Of a stretch of DNA of 43,315 nt, positions 37,953 to 43,315 are shown one piece after another (the stretch's first letter is position 1; every line of letters starts with the position of its first letter). The stretch comes from a virus. The stretch covers positions 1 through 43,315 of IMG/VR virus record IMGVR_UViG_3300042876_000110. The stretch is one strand, 5' to 3'. The position numbers were made by a program, and so were the translations under genes. The notes under the pieces were generated by a model. That model was not told the DNA's origin, searched no databases, and saw only the letters and a list, made by a program, of their open reading frames with translations.

Positions 37953-38375
37953 TCAGTGGGCCGCTGTGCCCAAGTCGTAAAGCGAGTACGCCTCGCTGCC
38001 GCTGGTGACGTTCGTAAACACCACCAGAAAACGAGCCGTATAGTTCTGTGCGATGGTGCAGGTTCCAACCAGCGTGCAGCCGGTCCCGGCAACCAGAGTG
38101 ATGGTTTCGCCCGCATCAGCCGTGTTCTTGATGATCAACTCGAAACCAGAGTTGACGTGCGGGTTGTAGGCAGCCGCAACAAGCAATGCAGCCGTGGGCA
38201 TGATGTCGCTGCGGCCAGCGCCGTTCGGATCGCGCAGGAGGTAGCCGCCCAAAATCTGAGCAGCCGTGTAGGTCAGGGCTCCCGCCGAGGTGAGTGTTGC
38301 AATGTTATAGGTTGGTTGAGGCAGACTCTCAAAATTCGGGTAGGTCTGACTCGGGACATGCGATGTGATGCTCAT
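37953..38375 (-). CDS. Small head decoration-type protein, 140 aa
   Basis: GGAGAG precedes the ATG by seven bases. It reads YNIATLTSAGALTYTAAQILGGYLLRDPNGAGRSDIMP, then GFELIIKNTADAGETITLVAGTGCTLVGTCTI and ARFLVVFTNVTSGSEAYSLYDLG. This beta-rich outline with LLRDPNG is typical of small head proteins encoded directly after coat genes. Role inferred from position and composition. Confidence 0.65.
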   Translation of the reverse strand: MSITSHVPSQTYPNFESLPQPTYNIATLTSAGALTYTAAQILGGYLLRDPNGAGRSDIMPTAALLVAAAYNPHVNSGFELIIKNTADAGETITLVAGTGCTLVGTCTIAQNYTARFLVVFTNVTSGSEAYSLYDLGTAAH

Positions 38376-38402
38376 ACTCGAACTCTCCTTTGTCCAGAAT
38401 TA

Positions 38403-38422
38403 CCGGGGAGTTACCTTCCCGG
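38403..38422 (-). other. Hairpin downstream of coat gene
   Basis: CCGGGAAG and CTCCCCGG close a GTAA tetraloop with one mismatch on the minus strand. It is in the 60-base gap after the coat gene. A processing or partial-termination signal is plausible. Confidence 0.4.
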
Positions 38423-38435
38423 CTCCTACCGCGAA

Positions 38436-39665
38436 TTACGCGCAGAGAACGCGGCAAGCGCAATTGTCCGCGTACAAATTTCCGAAACCGAGCAGCACGT
38501 CAAAGCGATTGACCATCTTCGATTGCACCGGATCGAACATGCGCACGAAGCGCACAGCAATCCCGGTTTCGGGATCACGAGTCTGTGAGGCCATTTCAAC
38601 GGCCTTCGGGGTTTCCAGCTTCACTCCCACCAGAGCAAAAGCGTCACGATTCAGGGCAAGCCCTTGCACGCCGCTCAAGCCGTTGGGTGAAGTGGTGCCG
38701 GGAAACAGCGTTAGCGCATCGCCCGCAGTCGGGAAGCGGTCAACGTTCTGATACTGCGAGCCGGGACCGTAGATCACCGGAGCGATTGAAACCGTAGCCG
38801 CCGATCCAGCGCCGGTTGCATCAGCGGTCACAACAAACAGCTTGGAGCTGCCCGTCGAGCGCCGATTGACCGGATTTGTGGCATTCACGCTGGCAACTGA
38901 GAAAACGTCGCCCTTCTTGAACGTGTCGCCGGTGGTGCAGGTCAAGGCGAGAGAGCTTGCACCGTCAACCGCTGTGGTGGTGACAGTCACCCCGCCCTGC
39001 CAAGTTCCCGCTGTGTGGGAGTACAGGTTATTCGAGGCGTACCAATCGAATCCCGCCGCCCTGCCCATCGACCCCTCTTTGTACTGCCGGGAAATTTCAG
39101 AGGTCGGATTGAACAGGTTGGTAAGATTCGAGATCAAGGAAGTCTCGACCTTGGGAGGAACAATCATGCCTCGCTCTCCCGGCGTGCAAGCCAACTCGTT
39201 CAAGACCTGCCGCGCCCCGAGAAATGGGTCAATCGCCGTGGGGTTGGTTCCCAAAATTCCAACGATGTTGTTGGTATTCTGGTAGGCCCAAAGTGACGCC
39301 CTGGAGTCGATTTCGTTGGCGAGCTGGCTCATTGCAGGGTCGATGTATTCCCTGCGAATCGCTTCCTCGCCGCGCTCTGCTTTCAACGCCTTCTCAACCG
39401 AATCCCACTCGAAGTCAATCCCGAAAATCTGGTCAACTGTGACAGTGGTATTCAGCCGATTGATCGCTTGCGGGGTGTAACCCAGTCCAGTGCGAACCGT
39501 GAAACGTTGCGGGAGCTTTACGCGGACTGTCTCACCTACCGCAAATTCCTTTGAGAACTCCTTGTTGTAATCGGTGTTGAAAAACTGTGCAATTTGCAGC
39601 TTGTTGACGAGGATTCGCAAACTTTCCATCGTCAGCCAATCTACAAACAGAAATGTGTTAGGCAT
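38436..39665 (-). CDS. Major capsid (coat) protein, P22-like
   Basis: 409 residues, close to the P22 coat (430). The outline fits: LRILVNKLQIAQFFNTDYNKEF at the N terminus, TVRVKLPQRFTVRTG, TVDQIFGIDFEWDSVEKAL, FLGARQVLNELACTPGERGMIVPPKVETSLI, an inserted domain (GVTVTTTAVDGASSLALTC), then SQYQNVDRFPTAGDALTLFPG, and MFDPVQSKMVNRFDVLLGFGNLYADNCACRV. HK97-fold shell protein of the prohead. The distinctive P22-type order and length make this a confident call. Confidence 0.9.
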   Translation of the reverse strand: MPNTFLFVDWLTMESLRILVNKLQIAQFFNTDYNKEFSKEFAVGETVRVKLPQRFTVRTGLGYTPQAINRLNTTVTVDQIFGIDFEWDSVEKALKAERGEEAIRREYIDPAMSQLANEIDSRASLWAYQNTNNIVGILGTNPTAIDPFLGARQVLNELACTPGERGMIVPPKVETSLISNLTNLFNPTSEISRQYKEGSMGRAAGFDWYASNNLYSHTAGTWQGGVTVTTTAVDGASSLALTCTTGDTFKKGDVFSVASVNATNPVNRRSTGSSKLFVVTADATGAGSAATVSIAPVIYGPGSQYQNVDRFPTAGDALTLFPGTTSPNGLSGVQGLALNRDAFALVGVKLETPKAVEMASQTRDPETGIAVRFVRMFDPVQSKMVNRFDVLLGFGNLYADNCACRVLCA

Positions 39666-39671
39666 AATCCG

Positions 39672-40721
39672 TTACCCTTTCCGAGAGGCTAGCTCTCTGG
39701 CGTTCACGGCTCGTCTGTAGCCGGTGAAGTCGCCCCGTTGGAGTGCCGCTGCCGCATCATCAAGCGGAGGCAGCCCCTTTGCCGCTAGTTCCGTAGGCGG
39801 CGCAGGCGCACTCGTGGTTCTCGGTTGGGCAGGAGAATGAGTTGCCGGAGAAAGAGATATTCCTAGTTTGGTAAGTTCTGCAACTTGAGCAATTCCATCG
39901 GGATTCCCATCAAACATCCGAAGAGAAGCGATCCTCTGAAACTCTTCTGGGTGCTGGGCGAGATGGTACAGAACCTCTGTGCCAAGCTCGTTATTCAGAA
40001 CAAAGGAATCAACAATGCTTCCGTCTTTTATCCGGCCTAAAGATTCTCTGGAAAGCGCAACCTCGACAAAATCGGGGTGCCGTTTCGTGGCTTCCGCAAC
40101 GCGCTTGTTCCATTTTTCTTCTGCCGTCCTGTTGTATTCCTTTATTGCTGCTTCCCTCTGGGCTTGCTCTTGCGCCTCTCGGTCTGCTTTAAGCCGACCT
40201 TCAACAATCTGCTCAGCCTTCCATCCGGCCAGATCCTCGTTAAAATCCTGATAGGTCGCATATACCGGTGTCCCATCGGCTTTCACGTCATTCTGGGTGG
40301 GCTTTGGACGGTTGGGTTCGGCTGCGGCGGTCGAGGCCGGGACGTGCGCGACTTTTTCAGCCTTTTGAGCAGCTAGAATGTCTAGCTCTGACTGTAATTC
40401 CTTGCGCTGACGAAGTTTTTCCTTTATGTCAGCGTCAAGTTGAGCTTTTCGCTTTTCAGCAGCGGTAAATTGTTTCTCCGGTGGTTTCTCCTGCGATGTG
40501 CCCGGTTCCGGGGCGGGCGTCGGTTCAGGCTCCTCAACGGGAGGCTCGGGTTCCGGTTCTTTCACCGTGTCAGGGGGTGCCGGTTCCTCAGTTTTCGGCG
40601 GTTCGGGCAGCTCGCCCGTCATCTTCCACGTCTGCCGTTGCTCATCCGTCATGGATTGCAGAACGTCAGAGGTCGGAGATGGCAAGCTTTCGGGAGTGTT
40701 GGTTACTGGCATCTGGCTCAT
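39672..40721 (-). CDS. Scaffold protein
   Basis: About 349 residues from the ATG giving MSQMPVTNTPES, with AAGGAG nine bases upstream. It has an acidic, proline-rich N-terminal region (PEPEPPVEEPEPTPAPEPGTS), a long charged helix (AEKRKAQLDADIKEKLRQRKELQSELDIL), a middle block (YATYQDFNEDLAGWKAEQIVEGRLKADREAQEQAQREA) and a basic end (GYRRAVNARELASRKG). This is the composition of internal scaffolds that organise coat subunits. Position between portal and coat is diagnostic. Confidence 0.85.
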   Translation of the reverse strand: MSQMPVTNTPESLPSPTSDVLQSMTDEQRQTWKMTGELPEPPKTEEPAPPDTVKEPEPEPPVEEPEPTPAPEPGTSQEKPPEKQFTAAEKRKAQLDADIKEKLRQRKELQSELDILAAQKAEKVAHVPASTAAAEPNRPKPTQNDVKADGTPVYATYQDFNEDLAGWKAEQIVEGRLKADREAQEQAQREAAIKEYNRTAEEKWNKRVAEATKRHPDFVEVALSRESLGRIKDGSIVDSFVLNNELGTEVLYHLAQHPEEFQRIASLRMFDGNPDGIAQVAELTKLGISLSPATHSPAQPRTTSAPAPPTELAAKGLPPLDDAAAALQRGDFTGYRRAVNARELASRKG

Positions 40722-40760
40722 TGGTTTTTGCTCCTTACCGCCCGCTCGCCGGGACGATGC

Positions 40761-40808
40761 GAAAATAAAAAAGCCCATCCATCGGGATTGCTCCCGACAA
40801 ATGGGCTT
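40761..40808 (-). terminator. Strong intrinsic terminator between portal and scaffold
   Basis: On the minus strand AAGCCCAT (40801-40808) pairs with ATGGGCTT (40771-40778), with an inner CGGGA/TCCCG stem, followed by TTTTTTATTTT. It lies downstream of the 40833-41015 gene and before the scaffold gene. Rho-independent geometry is excellent. Confidence 0.85.
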
Positions 40809-40832
40809 GTGAGACGATCACTCAGCCGTTAT

Positions 40833-41015
40833 TTAGTTAAACTTCGTGTTCTGCATAATCTTCTGTGCCAATACTGGCACGCCGTTCAAGACTTTCAGCT
40901 TGTCAATCTCGCCGCAATCAAGACTTTGACAGAAACGAATAAACTTTAACCACGTAGGATTGATCTCGAAATCCTTTATGCCAACACAATATGACTTTGG
41001 CATTGGATTACTCAT
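40833..41015 (-). CDS. Small protein after portal, 60 aa
   Basis: The ATG overlaps the portal stop (ATGA). It reads MSNPMPKSYCVGIKDFEINP, then WLKFIRFCQSLDCGEIDKLKVLNGVPVLAQKIMQN. A mixed fold with three cysteines. It is the last gene before a strong terminator. No family recognised. Confidence 0.6.
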   Translation of the reverse strand: MSNPMPKSYCVGIKDFEINPTWLKFIRFCQSLDCGEIDKLKVLNGVPVLAQKIMQNTKFN

Positions 41016-43105
41016 TGCGCTGGTTGCTCCGCAAACTCATCTTGTGGCTCTGGCTGGCTGGCCTGCATTGCTCCCATGCCCACCTCGTGCGCTGCACCGT
41101 GAATTTCCTTCCAAACTTCCATGAATATTTGCGCGCGCTCGGATGCGCTCTGCGCTTTAGTCTCAATTTCAGCTATGGCTATCTTTGTGGCATTGTCCTT
41201 GTCGGCCTGCTGAAGTTTGAATTGATTATCAACGACCTTTGCTTCCTTCTCCTGCTTAAGTTGCGTTAACTCACCCTCAAGCTGCTTTGCATAAAAGTTT
41301 AAAGATGTAACCTGCTGCTGAAGTTGCTGAATACCCTGTTGAACCTGCGGAGGAATCTCCGGGCCTTCTTCGGGCGGGTCAATGGCATCAGCCATCTCAT
41401 CGCCCAAGACCCCCAGATTCTTCAAGCGGATTGTTTGACCAAGAATCTTCGCTGCGGGCTTGCTACCGCCAAGTGCCGCCTGAATCAATGCAGGATTGCC
41501 GCCGATGCTGTCCGCAAAATCATTTGCTTGATCCCGCTGGCTCTGGTAACTCGGGCCAGTGGAAATCGTGACATCATGCTCTCCATCCCCCAGCATATTT
41601 GAAATCTGCTGCTTGGTGGCTTCGTCGGTGAAAGGCTGATTCACCTTCACCGTGTCAAAAGATTCATCCGCATTGCGGATTCCAATTTCTCGCGGCGTAT
41701 CGTAAACTACCGGAATGTAATCATTCAAAATCCTGCCGCCATGCTCTAAGGCGCGGTCAAAGTTGTCGATGAAATGATAGCTTCCCTGCGCCTGCTGCTG
41801 CTCGATTCTCTCAAGGGCGACACCGGATTTTTCATTTCTGCGCTTGGCCGCTGTGGGCAGGGCACTGATACCCAGTGCGCTCTGAATTGCCTGCCTTGCT
41901 GATTCGGCTCCCATCTCGAGTGGTTGTATTGCGGGTTCGTATGCCTGTCGCTGGGGGAGGGGAAGTAGGTTGGTCCCTGTTGCGTCGGTCAGGGGTGCTA
42001 CTTGCAGGTAGGGGATGGGAGCCTTGTTCACATTCTGCCATTCGTCCTCGTGTCCGGTAAATTGGCCTTCATAGCCAATGTAGGGCGTCTTGGGCGTCAT
42101 GCCCACTACTTCGGCTTGACAAGTTCGATAATATGCATATAACATCTGTGGGTCACGCGCCAATCTTATTAGACTCATTAACACTCGCTCTGACCCGTGG
42201 CCCTTGTCGATGTAAAGCTCCTTCCCGAAAACGGGAACAATGGGCACGTATTTTCCATGCCACTTCTCGGTTCCATCGCTTTCCTTGACCATCCCTCCCC
42301 ATTCGTTCTTTTCCAAGATTTCAAGACCATTCGTGATGTACTGGCAAATCCGGCGCTTTTCAACTTCCCGCGTCTTATCCCCCTCGGTCAGTTCTGTATA
42401 AGTGTATTCCACTTTCCAGTATTCCCCAACCAGAACGCTGTCCTCCTGAATCCACAATGGAGCCGCTTGGATATGCTCAGAAGTGAAATCGACAACCTTC
42501 GCTTTGGGGTATTGCCGCTTAAATTCCTTCTTCTTCATCGGCTCAACCACGAAGCAATACTTCATGTCTGAGCAATCGGCCTCTTTGCAGTCCGGGTCAA
42601 TGTAAATGCAGTCAGGATTGGGAATCCTGCGAATGCAAAGCTCCTGGTCGAAACTAGTTTCATCAACGTATCGAGTCGTGATGCGGAAGAATCCATAGCT
42701 TCGAGAGGCCGCATTCTCAAAAGCGGTCAGGTAAGCAGACTGAGCATTCGATTTGTACTCAATTTGCCGAATAATCCCGGCGCGAAGTTCCGCGCTCTTG
42801 TCGTCTGCCCCGGCTCCGGTGGGAATCACCTTAATGGACCGCTTATTCTGCCGCGCATCGTTTACAAGCTGGTTCACGTATTGGTTAAGTTCATCAGCAG
42901 AGATACATGGCCTGCCTGCGTCTTCTCGCGCCTTGCGCTCTTTCGGCTCCCAAGGATCGCCTGCAACATACTTCATATCCTTGACAGCCTCAGCCCGAAT
43001 GTCGCGCCAAGAGTCCACGCAATACTGAAACCGCTCACGGATTTCCAGAATTAGCGGATCGTCCGTTCCAGGCTTCGCGCTCGGATTGTCGTTGTAATCA
43101 GCCAT
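41012..43105 (-). CDS. Portal protein, P22-like
   Basis: 697 residues, close to the 725 of P22 gp1. It shows the family outline: EIRERFQYCVDSWRDIRAEAVKDMKYVAGDPWE, NQYVNQLVNDARQNKRSIKVIP, AFENAASRSYGFFRITTRYVDE, RRIPNPDCIYIDPDCKEADCSDMKYC, GRILNDYIPVVYDTPREI, and DHDVTISTGPSYQSQRDQ-like, with a helical, glutamine-rich C-terminal barrel (QQGIQQLQQQVTSLNFYAKQLEGELTQLKQEKEAK). The ring forms the DNA entry gate and docks terminase. It overlaps the sigma-like gene by eight bases. Confidence 0.92.
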   Translation of the reverse strand: MADYNDNPSAKPGTDDPLILEIRERFQYCVDSWRDIRAEAVKDMKYVAGDPWEPKERKAREDAGRPCISADELNQYVNQLVNDARQNKRSIKVIPTGAGADDKSAELRAGIIRQIEYKSNAQSAYLTAFENAASRSYGFFRITTRYVDETSFDQELCIRRIPNPDCIYIDPDCKEADCSDMKYCFVVEPMKKKEFKRQYPKAKVVDFTSEHIQAAPLWIQEDSVLVGEYWKVEYTYTELTEGDKTREVEKRRICQYITNGLEILEKNEWGGMVKESDGTEKWHGKYVPIVPVFGKELYIDKGHGSERVLMSLIRLARDPQMLYAYYRTCQAEVVGMTPKTPYIGYEGQFTGHEDEWQNVNKAPIPYLQVAPLTDATGTNLLPLPQRQAYEPAIQPLEMGAESARQAIQSALGISALPTAAKRRNEKSGVALERIEQQQAQGSYHFIDNFDRALEHGGRILNDYIPVVYDTPREIGIRNADESFDTVKVNQPFTDEATKQQISNMLGDGEHDVTISTGPSYQSQRDQANDFADSIGGNPALIQAALGGSKPAAKILGQTIRLKNLGVLGDEMADAIDPPEEGPEIPPQVQQGIQQLQQQVTSLNFYAKQLEGELTQLKQEKEAKVVDNQFKLQQADKDNATKIAIAEIETKAQSASERAQIFMEVWKEIHGAAHEVGMGAMQASQPEPQDEFAEQPAQ

Positions 43106-43315
43106 TTAAATCCTGCAAATAGCCTCTAAGTTGATGGGCACAATAGGGCTTTCTTAACTTTCTTATAGCTCTGTTTTGAATTTGATGGACCCGAGGCCTG
43201 GATATTCCAAATTCTTTAGCCACTTCAGCTGCTGATTTGGCACCATCACCATCAAGCCCATAACGCATTTTCAGAATCATTCGGTCACGCACCCTCATAT
43301 CATGAAACATACTAT
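43098..43315 (-). CDS. Sigma-70 region 4-like protein (3' part; 5' end is at 211-262)
   Basis: The right-hand copy of the gene described at 1-262, truncated at the window edge. From here the frame ends HQLRGYLQDLNG with TGA at 43098-43100, inside the first codons of the portal gene (ATGGCTGA). The sense of transcription and overlap show that the sigma-like gene and portal gene are translated together. Joined across the circle the protein is about 89 residues. Confidence 0.85.
   Translation of the reverse strand, partial: SMFHDMRVRDRMILKMRYGLDGDGAKSAAEVAKEFGISRPRVHQIQNRAIRKLRKPYCAHQLRGYLQDLNG
43106..43315. repeat. Terminal direct repeat (right copy)
   Basis: Matches 1-210 except at 43188 (G here, C at 83). 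It supports circular closure of the contig. Confidence 0.9.

Overview
This window looks like one complete or nearly complete genome of a tailed double-stranded DNA phage (Caudoviricetes, podovirus morphology expected). The first 210 bases recur as the last 210 (1-210 against 43106-43315) with a single synonymous difference. The contig therefore appears to close into a circle of about 43.1 kb, as expected for a circularly permuted phage genome or a metagenome-assembled virus. The head and neck module is P22-like: portal, scaffold, coat, gp4-like and gp10-like proteins. The host cannot be read directly. A GH108-type endolysin and Sec-type signal peptides make a Gram-negative bacterium likely. 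No integrase, CI-type repressor, DNA polymerase or helicase is visible, so lifestyle is uncertain and replication probably leans on host enzymes.

Almost every gene lies on the minus strand and is read right to left, packed with 1-8 base stop/start overlaps. A perfect TTGACA promoter at 15606-15634 opens an early/middle operon (15594 down to 3861). It holds many very small proteins, several zinc-binding or helix-turn-helix regulators, an SSB-like protein with an acidic tip, a RecB-type nuclease, a VRR-NUC nuclease, a replication initiator-like protein and a cluster of HNH and PD-(D/E)XK endonucleases. A second TTGACA promoter at 3779-3806 fires almost at the ATG of the small terminase gene. 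It leads through the large terminase and a run of tiny late genes into a gene for a sigma-70 region 4-only protein, which spans the contig junction, and then into the portal gene.

From the right end leftward come portal, a short gene, a strong intrinsic terminator, scaffold, coat, two decoration-like proteins and the gp4-like factor. Next is an unusual block (about 28.8-36.1 kb) of five or six large proteins, most with Sec signal peptides and many cysteines, carrying Ig-like, LamG-like or fibre-stem motifs. The gp10-like hub, fibre and head-tail proteins, a GNAT enzyme, three ejection-type internal proteins, a second fibre-stem gene and the endolysin follow.

Only two genes oppose this flow. 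One is a small rightward gene at 16251-16475, next to a roughly 650-base non-coding region with strong hairpins. The other is an HNH endonuclease (18383-18964) that appears to sit inside the signal-peptide coding region of a fibre gene, splitting it.

The most notable features are the exported-protein cassette between gp4 and gp10, the HNH gene that splits a fibre gene, a C-terminal peptide motif shared by three adjacent small late proteins, and the late-encoded sigma region 4 protein.
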